This document shows, in pieces, positions 35,021-43,402 of a DNA stretch of 64,000 bases (positions are counted from its first letter, which is position 1; the number at the start of each line of letters is the position of its first letter). A program made the translations under genes and the position numbers. The stretch is from AC-56 sp963798705. Lineage in GTDB: Bacteria > Actinomycetota > Thermoleophilia > Solirubrobacterales > 70-9. The notes under the pieces were generated by a model, which saw nothing but the letters and a program-made list of their open reading frames with translations, was not told the DNA's origin and ran no database searches. Location of the stretch: assembly GCA_963798705.1 (NCBI GenBank), contig CAWCTW010000003.1, positions 62,001-126,000 of the forward strand. The letters are read 5' to 3'.

Positions 35021-38017
35021 ATGCTAGGGCCGTTCGGCCACGCTTCGCTACGTGGACCCACCGCAGACTTTCGCGGATACGCTTGGGCGCGTGCCGAGGA
35101 GGAACTAATTCCAAATCTGCCGGCGGCACAGCGCCGCGGGACGCATCTGGACAGGCGAACCCGCCTGCTGGAGCGCGAGGCCGAGCTCGAAGAGATCCGC
35201 GGTGCCCTTCGAACTTCCACGGCCGGCTCGGGGGCGATGGTGGTGATCGAGGGACCCGCCGGAATCGGCAAGAGCTCCCTGCTGGGGGCGGCCGCCGAGG
35301 TGGCCGAGGCAGCGGGGATGTCCGTTTTTCGCGCGCGCGGTGGCGTGCTGGAGCGCGAGTTCGCGCTCGGTGTCGTGATCCAGCTGTTGGCGCCGAGCAT
35401 CGAGGCGCTCACGGACCCCGAGCGTGAACGGACCTTCGCGGGCGCCGCAGGACTGGCGCGCCCGCTGTTCGAAGAGGTGCCCGACCGAGCAGCCGCGGAA
35501 GATCGCCTGTTCGCGCGATTCCACGGCCTGCACTGGTTGTGCGCGAGGCTGGCCGAGGAGCGGCCGCTCGCCCTGTTCGTTGACGATGCGCACTGGGCGG
35601 ACGAGCACTCGCTTCGCTTCCTTGCCTACCTGGAGGCGCGGATCGACGAGATCCCCGCGTGCGTGATCCTCGTGGTGCGGACAGGCGAGGCCGCAGCGGC
35701 GCCCGAAGCGCTGACCAAGTTGATCGAGCATGAGCCGCCGACGGCCGTCCGGCCGCTGCCGCTCAGCCCTGCGGCGATCGCCGAGCTGGTGCGCGGCCGC
35801 CTGGGCGAGGAGACGGGAGATGAGGTCTGCGTCGAGTGTGCCCGCACGACGGGCGGCAACCCGTTGCTCGCGCGTCAGCTCATCGCCGCGCTCGAGGAGC
35901 GCGGCGAAGAGCGCGCGAGCCTCGACGCCGGCGCGATCGCGGCCATGGGCCCGCCGTCGGTGGCCCGCTTCGTGGCCGCCCGACTGCGCCGGCGCGCGCC
36001 GACGGTCGGGGCTATAGCGCAGGCGCTGGCGATCCTGGGCGACGATGCCTCACTGGCGGACGTCGCGGAGGTTGCGGGCGTGGACCGCCAGGCGGCGGCG
36101 GACGCGGTGGACGCGTTGATCGAAGCCGAACTCGTGTACCCGGGGCTGCCGCCGAGGTTCGTACACCCGATCGTCCAGCAGGCGCTCCAGGAGTCGATCC
36201 CGCCGGCCGGGCGGGCGCAGCTTCATCTGTCCGCCGCTCGGGAGCTGGCGCGCGACCTGGCTCGGTGCGAGCGGGTGGCCGCCCACCTGCTGGCCGCTGG
36301 TGCCGCTGGGCCCGCCGGTGAGCAATGGGCGTTCGACGCGCTTAGGGCGTCCGCCCAGCGGGCCACCGATCGCGGCTCTCCCGACCAGGCGGTGCGGTTC
36401 CTGCGCCGGGCGCTCGAGGAGGAAGCGCCCGGCCCGCTACGGCGGTCACTCCTGCTCGAGCTCGGCGCGGCGGAGTCGGCCGCCCGCATCCCCGGGGCGG
36501 CCGATCGCATGGAGCGGGCGCAACTGCTGTCGAGCAGTCCATCCGAGCGTGCGCAAGCAGCGCTTGGCCTCTCCATGGTGCGATTCCTGGCGGCGGAGCT
36601 ACCGGAGGCGGTCGCCGCCTGCGAGGGTGCGCTCGCGGAGGCCGACGACCTCGACCGGGAGCTGCGGCTGGCGCTCGAGTTCCAAGCCGCCGCCACCCGG
36701 CTGGTCGGCGGGCTTCCCAGCGCCGAGACGTTCGGGCGCCTGCTGGCGCTCGAGCAGGAGGTAAGCCGAGCTGCGACGGCGGCCGAGCGCAGCTTGCTCG
36801 CCTTGATTGCGGTCGTGTTCGCCGCCACCACCGCCCGCACCGCGGTCGAGGTTGCCGCGCTCGGCGAGGCGGCCTGGGGAGATGGACGGTTGCTTGCCGA
36901 GGTCCGCTCCGAGCACTCCGCCCTCGCCGCCCCCGCGACAACGATCGCGCTTACGGCCGCCACGACCGCCATCGCGTTCGCGGGCAGGCTGACCAGGGCG
37001 ATCGAGGTCTGGACCGCCGGCGTGGCGGATGGCCGCGCCCGGGGCTCCATGCTCCTGTACTCCACCTCGCTCGGCCTGCGCGCCTCCGGCAGGGCCTGGA
37101 GTGGTGATCTCCGCGGCGCCGAGGCCGACGCCGACGCCGCCGTGGCGCTGCTCCCCGCCGACGATCCGATCATCCGGCCGACCGCGCTCTCGGCGCTCAC
37201 CGACGTCCACATCGAGCGCGGCAGGTTCGAGCAGGCCGCGGCGCTGTTGCGCGACGCCTGGCCGACCGGCGAGCTGCCGCTGTCGTTCAGCATCAGCCAG
37301 GCGCTGGCGTCCCGGGGCCGGCTCGCGCTGCGGATGGGTGACCCGAGCGCAGCCCTCAAGGATCTCGAGGATGCGGGCCGGCGATCGATGGCGATCGCCT
37401 ACGTGAACCCGATGGCGCTGATGTGGCGCAGCTACGCGGCACTCGCCGCCGCCCGCCTCGGGAATCGCGATCGGGCGCGCGAGCTCGTCGAGGAGGAGCT
37501 CGAGATCGCGCAACGGTTCGGCGCCCCAGAGCCGATCGGCGACGCCCTCCGCGTGCGGGCGCTGCTCGCCCCGGGCCGAGAAATGGTCGAGCGGGCCCGC
37601 GAGGCGGTGGACGTCCTCGCAGGCTCCGAGCTCCGAGTGGCACACGCCCGCGCCCTGATCGATCTGGGTGCCGCACTACGCCGGGGGGGCCATCGCCGCG
37701 ATGCTCGCGAACCGCTTCGCGAAGGGCTCGACCTCGCGAACCGATGCGGCTCGGTGGTGGAGACCGATCGGGCGATGGACGAGCTGCGAGCCACCGGCGC
37801 GCGCCCGCGCCGGCCCGCCGTCAGCGGCGTCGACTCGCTCTCGGCCCAGGAGCGACGCGTCGCGGCGATGGCAACCGAGGGGCTGAGCAACCGAGAGATC
37901 GCCGAAGCCCTCTTCCTCACCCGCCGGACCGTGGAGATGCACCTGACCGGCGCCTACCGCAAACTCGGCATATCGGGCCGAGGGGACCTACCGGCGGCTC
38001 TCGCCGCAAACACATAG
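35021..38017 (+). CDS. LuxR family regulator with AAA/STAND ATPase domain
   Basis: 998 residues as modelled from ATG 35021, the only canonical start before the ATPase domain. The homologous part begins near residue 49 (L-L-E-R-E-A-E-L). Walker A G-P-A-G-I-G-K-S (78-85), Walker B L-F-V-D-D-A-H-W-A-D (about 188-197), a long TPR-like region, and a C-terminal LuxR helix-turn-helix (L-S-A-Q-E-R-R-V-A through R-K-L-G-I-S-G-R). A leaderless-type promoter (tacgct, 35078-35083) points to a GTG at 35091 that is out of frame by one, so the true 5' end is unresolved. Inducer unknown. Confidence 0.85.
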   Translation: MLGPFGHASLRGPTADFRGYAWARAEEELIPNLPAAQRRGTHLDRRTRLLEREAELEEIRGALRTSTAGSGAMVVIEGPAGIGKSSLLGAAAEVAEAAGMSVFRARGGVLEREFALGVVIQLLAPSIEALTDPERERTFAGAAGLARPLFEEVPDRAAAEDRLFARFHGLHWLCARLAEERPLALFVDDAHWADEHSLRFLAYLEARIDEIPACVILVVRTGEAAAAPEALTKLIEHEPPTAVRPLPLSPAAIAELVRGRLGEETGDEVCVECARTTGGNPLLARQLIAALEERGEERASLDAGAIAAMGPPSVARFVAARLRRRAPTVGAIAQALAILGDDASLADVAEVAGVDRQAAADAVDALIEAELVYPGLPPRFVHPIVQQALQESIPPAGRAQLHLSAARELARDLARCERVAAHLLAAGAAGPAGEQWAFDALRASAQRATDRGSPDQAVRFLRRALEEEAPGPLRRSLLLELGAAESAARIPGAADRMERAQLLSSSPSERAQAALGLSMVRFLAAELPEAVAACEGALAEADDLDRELRLALEFQAAATRLVGGLPSAETFGRLLALEQEVSRAATAAERSLLALIAVVFAATTARTAVEVAALGEAAWGDGRLLAEVRSEHSALAAPATTIALTAATTAIAFAGRLTRAIEVWTAGVADGRARGSMLLYSTSLGLRASGRAWSGDLRGAEADADAAVALLPADDPIIRPTALSALTDVHIERGRFEQAAALLRDAWPTGELPLSFSISQALASRGRLALRMGDPSAALKDLEDAGRRSMAIAYVNPMALMWRSYAALAAARLGNRDRARELVEEELEIAQRFGAPEPIGDALRVRALLAPGREMVERAREAVDVLAGSELRVAHARALIDLGAALRRGGHRRDAREPLREGLDLANRCGSVVETDRAMDELRATGARPRRPAVSGVDSLSAQERRVAAMATEGLSNREIAEALFLTRRTVEMHLTGAYRKLGISGRGDLPAALAANT

Positions 38018-38054
38018 CCGCCCGGCTCGCGGCGCGTGCGGCCCCTCGTGCCGC

Positions 38055-38285
38055 CTACGGGTCCTGGTCAATCAGGCGGCGATACTGCAGCATCGCGAGG
38101 TGTTGATGAGCGGTCGACGGCGCTACGCCGAGATCTCGGCCGGCCGCCGACACGCTGATCGAACCCTCGCGGCCCACCAGCAGGAGGAGTCGGATCGCGT
38201 TGTCGACCGACTCAATCGGGTAACGCGGCCCGTCGCGGCTCGGTACCTCGTCAATCGCCGTTTGCTCGACAGCGCGAGGCATCAA
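38055..38285 (-). pseudogene. IclR-type regulator, N-terminal HTH fragment
   Basis: 76 residues matching only the winged-helix part of IclR regulators (Y-P-I-E-S-V-D-N-A-I-R-L-L, L-G-V-A-P-S-T-A-H-Q-H-L-A-M-L). The frame stops at Q-D-P before the ligand-binding domain, which is not found in other frames nearby. Convergent with the LuxR gene. It may be a free-standing HTH protein but is more likely a truncated gene. Confidence 0.7.
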
Positions 38286-38498
38286 TGGGCGTCGCCCAGA
38301 CGTCGCGTGGTGCGGGCCCTGAATTCTGCCACGGTGAATGCGATTCCACTGTCAGTCCGAGCGGTCCCAGCCCCTTTTCAGGGGGACAGCCCGTCGCGGC
38401 AAGCCGAGCTTTGATCCGCGGCGTTGTCCCACAGGGTTGCCGCGAGACGCTCGGAACTCATCGTTGAGCGATAGCCGCCGATGCCGCGACGACGTGCA

Positions 38499-38593
38499 GG
38501 GGAGGCGGCGAGGCGCCATGCCGGCCTCTCGGCCGATGGTCTGCTCGCCGCCCCCCTCCGAACCGGACGTGCGAGTTTCCCCGCATCCGGCTC
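38499..38593 (-). ncRNA. Group II intron tail: domain V and domain VI
   Basis: On the minus strand, 38593-38560 reads as a 34-nt domain V: gagccgga, a gaaa tetraloop, tccggttc, with the usual bulge spacing. It is followed at 38559-38499 by a GC-rich stem (ggggcggcgag with ctcgccgcc) in the position of domain VI. No reverse transcriptase/maturase or domains I-IV are recognisable upstream, so this is a 3' remnant of an intron. Confidence 0.7.
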
Positions 38594-38906
38594 TCCATGA
38601 GCACGTCGGGTGGTCCCGACTCATGCGAGCGCCCCCTGGACGCGTTCGAGCGGTAGCTGCTCCTCGCGGCTCGCGCGCTGCGCGCGGGTCGGTCAGGTCA
38701 GCCGACTGCTCGATCCACGGGTTCGGGATTCGCGTTCCCCGGTAGCGATAGCGCGTAACGCTGACGCTGGCCGGGTTGAAGGGCACGACTCCTGATGGGA
38801 TTCGGGTGAGTTCGTGTCCTGGGCGCGCGACCGCGGCGAACTCTCGCGGTTGTACTGGGATAGCGGCGGGCTCGACCCCAAGCTCGACTGGACGGATAGC
38901 TAGCGC
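38594..38906. other. No gene recognised between intron tail and DUF72 remnant
   Basis: 313 bp. A + strand stretch around 38812-38895 (E-F-V-S-W-A-R-D-R-G and Y-W-D-S-G-G-L-D) looks protein-like but matches no family I know; probably debris. Confidence 0.4.
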
Positions 38907-39155
38907 GGCAGGGCAGGCAATTGGTCACCTCGCCTACCTGCGCTGCCGCGGGCGAAACCTCGACGGCTACCTGCACGAGCGAAGCGTCCCCGAGCGCTTC
39001 GACTACGACTACCCCAGAGGACGAGCTTGAGGAGATCGCCGAGCGGGACCGAGCCCTCGCCGATGAAGTTGAGGAGGTCCATGTGATTTTTCAACAACAA
39101 CGCTCGCGATTACGCACCGAAGGCGGCCAGGAGGATGCTGCAGGCGTTCGGCTAG
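38907..39155 (+). pseudogene. DUF72 (YecE-like) C-terminal remnant
   Basis: Three frames in succession give the tail of a DUF72 protein: H-L-A-Y-L-R-C-R-G-R-N and E-R-F-D-Y-D-Y, then E-D-E-L-E-E-I-A-E-R and E-V-E-E-V-H-V-I-F, then N-N-A-R-D-Y-A-P-K-A-A-R-R to a stop at 39153-39155. At least two frameshifts; the N-terminal barrel is missing. It is decayed DNA, not an expressed gene. Confidence 0.7.
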
Positions 39156-39189
39156 GCGAGCGACTGAACGAGCAGCGATGGGCGCGCAG

Positions 39190-39957
39190 TCAACGGATGT
39201 CAGCTACCAGTCCGCTCGCCCAAGACGCGATCACCCGGGCGAACTCTTCCCCGGCTTCCGGGACAAGGTCGTTGTGGCCGAGGCCGGGGAACACGTGGAT
39301 GTGTCCCGCCTCACCGGCAGCCTCAAACAGGGCCCGGCCCTGCGAGAGCGGCACGGTCTCATCGCGGTCGCCGTGGAGCACTAGGAGCGGGGCGCGCAGC
39401 TCGTGGATCCGGCGCAAGGTCGGGTAGGCGTCGGGAATCAGGGCCGCCGGGAGGAACGGGTAGTGCCGCCGGGCGAGTTCGCGGACCCCGGTGAACGCCG
39501 AGAGCAGCACGAGGCCCACGGGCGGGCGCTCGAGCGCGAGATCCAAGGCGACGGCGCCGCCGAGCGACTCGCCGAGGTAGTAGACGCGCCCGGGGTCGAC
39601 TTCGGGCTGCTCGAGCATGCAGGCGAGCGCTGCCCGGGCGTCGCGGTGGGTGCCCTCCTCGCTTGGCCTGCCGCTGCTGCGGCCGTAGCCGCGATAGTCG
39701 AACAGCAGCACATCGAAGCCGACGCCTGTCAGCAAGGCGGCATGAAGGACGCGGTCCCCAATGTTGCCGGCATTCCCGTGGCAGAGCAGCAGATGGCCGA
39801 GCGAGGGCGCCGGCGCGCTGATCCACCAGCCGTGAAGGCGCTCGCCGTCGTCGGTCTCGATCACGAGCTCGCGGTGCTCGAGCCCGGCCCGTTCCGGCGT
39901 CTCAGTGATCTCGCGGCCCGGGAAGTAGAGCATCGAGTTGAGCACCAGCCTGATCAC
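39190..39957 (-). CDS. Alpha/beta hydrolase (BAAT/dienelactone-type fold)
   Basis: 255 residues from GTG 39957 (V-I-R-L-V-L-N-S-M-L-Y-F-P-G-R), with aggaagg upstream; 59 further codons upstream are shadow. C-H-G-N-A-G-N (about 58-64) is the oxyanion region, G-E-S-L-G-G (about 131-136) the nucleophile elbow, G-D-R-D-E-T (about 200) the acid and G-L-G-H-N-D (about 230) the histidine. An N-terminal hydrophobic stretch with L-Y-F-P recalls membrane-associated YfhR/ABHD13-like hydrolases. It overlaps the stop of the broken endonuclease V gene by 4 bp. Confidence 0.87.
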   Translation of the reverse strand: MIRLVLNSMLYFPGREITETPERAGLEHRELVIETDDGERLHGWWISAPAPSLGHLLLCHGNAGNIGDRVLHAALLTGVGFDVLLFDYRGYGRSSGRPSEEGTHRDARAALACMLEQPEVDPGRVYYLGESLGGAVALDLALERPPVGLVLLSAFTGVRELARRHYPFLPAALIPDAYPTLRRIHELRAPLLVLHGDRDETVPLSQGRALFEAAGEAGHIHVFPGLGHNDLVPEAGEEFARVIASWASGLVADIR

Positions 39958-40670
39958 TCCGGGCCACCTTCCTCCGCTGACCGAGCCCGACGCGCCGCCG
40001 CCCGCGCCCGCCGAAGCGGCTCCGAAGTACGGGCACGGCGGAGCGTAGCGAGGATCACAAATGCCGCCGCGTCGAGGTCCGTACGCCAGCCGGGGTGGAC
40101 GACGAGCGGGGGGCGCCGGCGCGGGTGCGGACAAGGAGTGCGACCGGCCCCCCGTCGTGCAGGAGCGGGCACCTCGCCCCGCGCTCGGGCCCCGGGCTCA
40201 CCGTCGGTCGCCAGGAGGGGTCGATCGGTGACGCCGATGTTCGGGAGATCGAGCACCGCGCCGAGGTGCAGGGCGAGTCTGGCGGCACGCGGGTGGTCAC
40301 GACCGGTGGCGTTCGCGATCACGACCTCGGGCTGCTCCGGGAGCGAGCGAACCGTTCGTTTCCACCAACGGTCCCTCGCGCAGCGCCAACAGGCCCGGCT
40401 GATACGGCGCCTGCGCCCGCCCCCGTACGACCGCCGTCGCGCAGAGGTGGCGGTCGGCGCACATGAGCGCCGCTCCGGCCCAGCCGCACTCTCCCGCGTC
40501 GCCGGGTCCGGAGGCGGGCGAAGCACACGAAGCAGCCGGCGACCAGGGGCCGCGGACGGGATGGACGCCAGGGCGCGGGGCGCCGCTCGCGAGCTCGCGC
40601 TGGAGGCGAATCAGGTCGGGCGGGGTCTCGGGCCACATCGTCGCGGCAAGTATCGGGCCCGGCAACTGTC
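39954..40670 (-). pseudogene. nfi: Endonuclease V, frameshifted
   Basis: Pieces of endonuclease V in several frames, in order: L-I-R-L-Q-R-E-L-A-S; L-V-A-G-C-F-V-C-F-A-R; W-A-G-A-A-L-M, V-V-R-G-R-A-Q-A-P-Y-Q-P-G-L-L-A-L-R-E-G-P; P-E-V-V-I-A-N-A-T-G-R-D-H-P-R-A-A-R-L-A; then V-V-H-P-G-W-R-T-D. The enzyme cuts DNA at deaminated bases. Active-site blocks (the R-E-G-P region and D/N-x-T-G-R-D-H-P) are present, with Asn where the second catalytic Asp is expected. At least three frameshifts make expression of an intact enzyme impossible as read. Confidence 0.78.
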
Positions 40671-40790
40671 TTGGTGCCGAGGACAGGGCACGCCTTTGCT
40701 CCTTTTCGGGAAGCGCAGCACGAGTGATCCGCGCGTAATCGGTCCGCGGACGCCACCTCCGCAACCGTCGCAAGGCCCCGCCCTGGTCGA

Positions 40791-41063
40791 CTAGCGCCCG
40801 GGCGTGGTCATGGTTCCACCGCGGCTGCGCCTGATCAGGTAAACGATCAGCGCGGCGAAGATCACCGATAGGAGGATGCCCCCGCCGTTGCGATCGCCGA
40901 AGACCGCCCACCATACGAGCCCGGCGATGAACGATGCGGCGATGCCGATCAGGATCGTCTGCCAGATCGTCATCGGGTCGGGCCCGGGGATCGCCAGGCG
41001 GCCGAGCGCCCCGACCACGAGGCCGGTGAGGGCGAGGACGATCAGGTAGACGATCACATCCAT
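40791..41063 (-). CDS. GlsB/YeaQ/YmgE family stress membrane protein
   Basis: 90 residues in three hydrophobic helices (about 3-25, 33-55 and 60-80) with the transglycosylase-associated-protein pattern: G-x-x-x-G-x-L near the start, I-L-I-G-I-A-A-S-F-I-A-G in the middle and a basic C-terminus. These small membrane proteins are induced by stress; the biochemical role is unknown. Start ATG 41063. It is the last gene before att copy 6. Confidence 0.85.
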   Translation of the reverse strand: MDVIVYLIVLALTGLVVGALGRLAIPGPDPMTIWQTILIGIAASFIAGLVWWAVFGDRNGGGILLSVIFAALIVYLIRRSRGGTMTTPGR

Positions 41064-41144
41064 CAGAAACCAGAGTAACGAGGCGACCTGACCCTCTCGC
41101 CAAGGGACGACGGTGTGGGCGCCGTTAATGGGACGCCTTCGAAC

Positions 41145-41252
41145 TCGTGGTACCAGCCGTGGTCCCGAACTGAGCGAAACTCAGCTCATCTCAGAGCACC
41201 CGAGACCGCTTGACAGAGCCATGCTGCGCCTGGCAGAACGGCCAGAGGCGAT
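41145..41252. repeat. Conserved element arm left of att copy 6
   Basis: Similar over about 105 bp to 33583-33688. Confidence 0.8.
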
Positions 41253-41297
41253 CTCATAACCCGGAGGTCGCGGGTTCAAATCCCGCCCCCGCTACTC
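41253..41297 (+). repeat. tRNA-fMet-derived repeat, copy 6
   Basis: 45 bp identical to tRNA positions 7435-7479. Last copy seen in the window. Confidence 0.93.
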
Positions 41298-41298
41298 A

Positions 41299-41326
41299 CG
41301 AAAGGCCCGCAAACGTTCGCCTTTCG
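41299..41326. repeat. Element-end hairpin after att copy 6
   Basis: cgaaaggc/gcctttcg, as after att copy 4, with similar sequence continuing to about 41375. Confidence 0.75.
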
Positions 41327-41460
41327 TCTGGATAGTCCCACAGCCCGGCCGGTCAGCGGGCACCAATCGGGCGCCAATTTTGTGCGCAAAGGTGTTCTTC
41401 GTTCAGCGAATGCGGCATCCATTGCGGCTGCTTCATGCCTATCTGGGGCTCCGGTGACTA

Positions 41461-41486
41461 CGTCGGCAAGCTGGCGTACTGCTCCT
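41461..41486 (+). repeat. 26-bp direct repeat, left of AbiE module
   Basis: Begins cgtcggcaagctggcg and is identical to 43418-43443, so the toxin-antitoxin pair lies between two perfect copies. Confidence 0.88.
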
Positions 41487-41527
41487 CTTCTCGCACTGCC
41501 GAGAGAGCCGCGATTAGTGGTACGCGC

Positions 41528-42427
41528 TCAGGTGACCCAGCGAGCGGCATGCGGATCCCAGCGACCGCGCGCCGTTTCGTCAAGCAGTGGGTCGAGAAAA
41601 GGTCGAACGGCAGCGAGCGCCTCGTCGAGCGTTTGCGCCGAGTGCAGGAGCGACCCGCGCGCCTCCCGCGCGTAGCCACGCTCCCAGTCCGCGCGCGTCG
41701 GCACCTCGAACCGCGCCGGAAGTCGGATGCTGCGTCGATTCGCCTCAGATGCGAGCGCGGCCATCTGCGCCTCCGCTTCGACAGACGCCCCGTTCACGAT
41801 TGCGACGAGGTCGACGAGATCACGGAACCGCGTCGACGGCATCTCCATTGGACCGTACCGCTCGAAGGTCGCGGCGACCTTGTCGGCAATGTGGTCAACA
41901 AGCGGGTACGCCCTGTACCCGCGCTGCTCGATGTCCGGCATGTCGAGCCGCGCAAGCGGGGGAACGTCCTCGGGATCGCCGGTCATCGTCACCTCGGAGC
42001 CCACCAGGTCGACGTGGAACTCCACCCAAATCGTCGTGCCGACATATGCCGTCACGGGGATGCGCATGCTGCTGGTCGCCGCATTCGTTACCCGCTGTGC
42101 CGGTCCGAGTTCGAACCGAAACCAATCGCCGATGTCCGTCGCCGCTGCGGCCCGGATATCTCGTTCGGCGACGTCTACGACGATGCTGCGGTACACGTCG
42201 ATGTCGATGGTCGCGCGAACCCCGATGTCGCGGGCGAGGAGTGCCGCTGCTCCCTTGACGATCCAGTCCCGATCCGACACGTAAAGGCGTTCTAGGAGCC
42301 GGTCGTATGCAACCTGCCGCTGTAGCTGCGGGAGCTTCCACCGGCTCGTCTTCGCCGCGTTCTTTAGCCGGTCTGTCAGGGCCCGGCGAAAGGCGGTCGG
42401 GCCCCCGTACACGCGTTCATCCGCCAT
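41528..42427 (-). CDS. AbiEii/AbiGii-type nucleotidyltransferase toxin
   Basis: 299 residues. V-K-G-A-A-A-L with R-A-T-I-D-I-D-V-Y (about 59-90) is the minimal nucleotidyltransferase motif with its two metal aspartates, and D-K-V-A-A-T-F-E-R-Y-G with F-R-D-L-V-D-L (about 185-215) is the second conserved block of AbiEii. Such toxins modify tRNA acceptor ends or other targets with nucleotides and are held by a cognate antitoxin. Start ATG 42427 overlaps the end of the antitoxin gene by 11 bp, giving the canonical antitoxin-toxin order. Confidence 0.88.
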   Translation of the reverse strand: MADERVYGGPTAFRRALTDRLKNAAKTSRWKLPQLQRQVAYDRLLERLYVSDRDWIVKGAAALLARDIGVRATIDIDVYRSIVVDVAERDIRAAAATDIGDWFRFELGPAQRVTNAATSSMRIPVTAYVGTTIWVEFHVDLVGSEVTMTGDPEDVPPLARLDMPDIEQRGYRAYPLVDHIADKVAATFERYGPMEMPSTRFRDLVDLVAIVNGASVEAEAQMAALASEANRRSIRLPARFEVPTRADWERGYAREARGSLLHSAQTLDEALAAVRPFLDPLLDETARGRWDPHAARWVT

Positions 42428-43172
42428 CGATCGTCCGTCTCGCTGGCACGGCCGCCACTGGTGCTTGCCGTAAATGCTCGGGCGTGATGTCGGTTGACGT
42501 CGCGCGAGCCTCTTCCATCCACTGCCCCGTCTCCGGATCTCCGACTAGATCAAGGAGCCAGCGCAGAACTGCAACCCCATCACCTCGGCGTAGACCAAAG
42601 CGTGTCGCGTGGGGCGCGAGGGTGTCGGCGAAGGTGCCGGGATAGTCGAAGACGCCGCGGATGGCGTCGGTGACCACATGCGCCACCGCCTCCGGCTCCT
42701 CGCCATCCCGCAGCAGATCCGACGCGATTCGGGAGGGACGCGTGACGGGGAGACCCCGGAGAATGATCCACTCAACCTCACCAAGGGTGCCGCGATGAAT
42801 GCGAACGTCGGGTCGGCGAACCTGACGACGAGTCGGAAGTATGAACTCGTGAACGTCCGCCGGAAGGTGCCCAAGCCCATAGAGGGCCGCGGCCGAGCGG
42901 TGGGACACGATTCCCTGCTCCGGCCGACGCTGCCATGCGGGGGTTTCGGGGGCGAGCTGCAGCCAAGCCGCTCGCAGGGGCGCGTGATCGGGGATTGGTG
43001 CCCCGGCAAGGTGGTAAACACCCGGAGCCTCGCGCTCCAGAACACCATCGTTACTCAGTCGCTGCAGGGTGGCAGGGGAGACCCCAGCACCATCGGCTTG
43101 ACGCCGGGTCACAAACCCCCATTGATCCTCAGCGATGCCCGCCAGCTTTCCCAGGGTTCTCGTCTGCGGCAT
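42417..43172 (-). CDS. AbiEi-type antitoxin/transcriptional regulator
   Basis: 251 residues from ATG 43172 (M-P-Q-T-R-T-L-G-K-L-A-G-I-A); 13 upstream codons are also open. The N-terminal winged helix (F-V-T-R-R-Q-A-D-G-A-G-V-S-P-A-T-L-Q-R-L) is the AbiEi DNA-binding domain; then V-S-H-R-S-A-A-A-L-Y-G-L-G and the C-terminal antitoxin domain. Family members repress their own promoter and neutralise AbiEii. Two 20-bp direct repeats just upstream (43191 and 43244) are good candidates for its operator. Confidence 0.88.
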   Translation of the reverse strand: MPQTRTLGKLAGIAEDQWGFVTRRQADGAGVSPATLQRLSNDGVLEREAPGVYHLAGAPIPDHAPLRAAWLQLAPETPAWQRRPEQGIVSHRSAAALYGLGHLPADVHEFILPTRRQVRRPDVRIHRGTLGEVEWIILRGLPVTRPSRIASDLLRDGEEPEAVAHVVTDAIRGVFDYPGTFADTLAPHATRFGLRRGDGVAVLRWLLDLVGDPETGQWMEEARATSTDITPEHLRQAPVAAVPARRTIDGG

Positions 43173-43190
43173 AGCTGCATCATAGCTCAT

Positions 43191-43263
43191 AGCTGAGCTA
43201 TTTCGCAGCACTTATGGAATGGGATTGCTGCGATGTCACTCCAAGCTGAGCGATTTTGCAGCG
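43191..43263. promoter_or_regulatory. Putative AbiEi operator: two direct repeats
   Basis: agctgagctatttcgcagca (43191-43210) and agctgagcgattttgcagcg (43244-43263) share 16 of 20 bases and are spaced 53 bp start to start, immediately upstream of the antitoxin start. The nested agctatg motifs at 43172-43200 add further symmetry. Confidence 0.55.
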
Positions 43264-43402
43264 TGCAGGCCAGGTGCGTCTAAAGGTTCGCGCTGGTCCT
43301 CTTGTGCCCGTCCGTGCCCCCTGGCTCAGCTCGCCGCCGTCCCGAGAACCAACCGACCGGGTCGGACGTCGCCGTTGACCGTGACGGCGACGATGACAGT
43401 GA

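Noticed and set aside
34654..35412. Upstream extension of the membrane protein frame at 33901
   Set aside because: Low-complexity Ser/Arg-rich, overlaps the LuxR gene's coding start; the real start is near 34653.
40297..41103. A 268-codon minus-strand frame as one gene
   Set aside because: It is a mixture: part shadow of the YmgE-type gene and part one frame of the broken endonuclease V.
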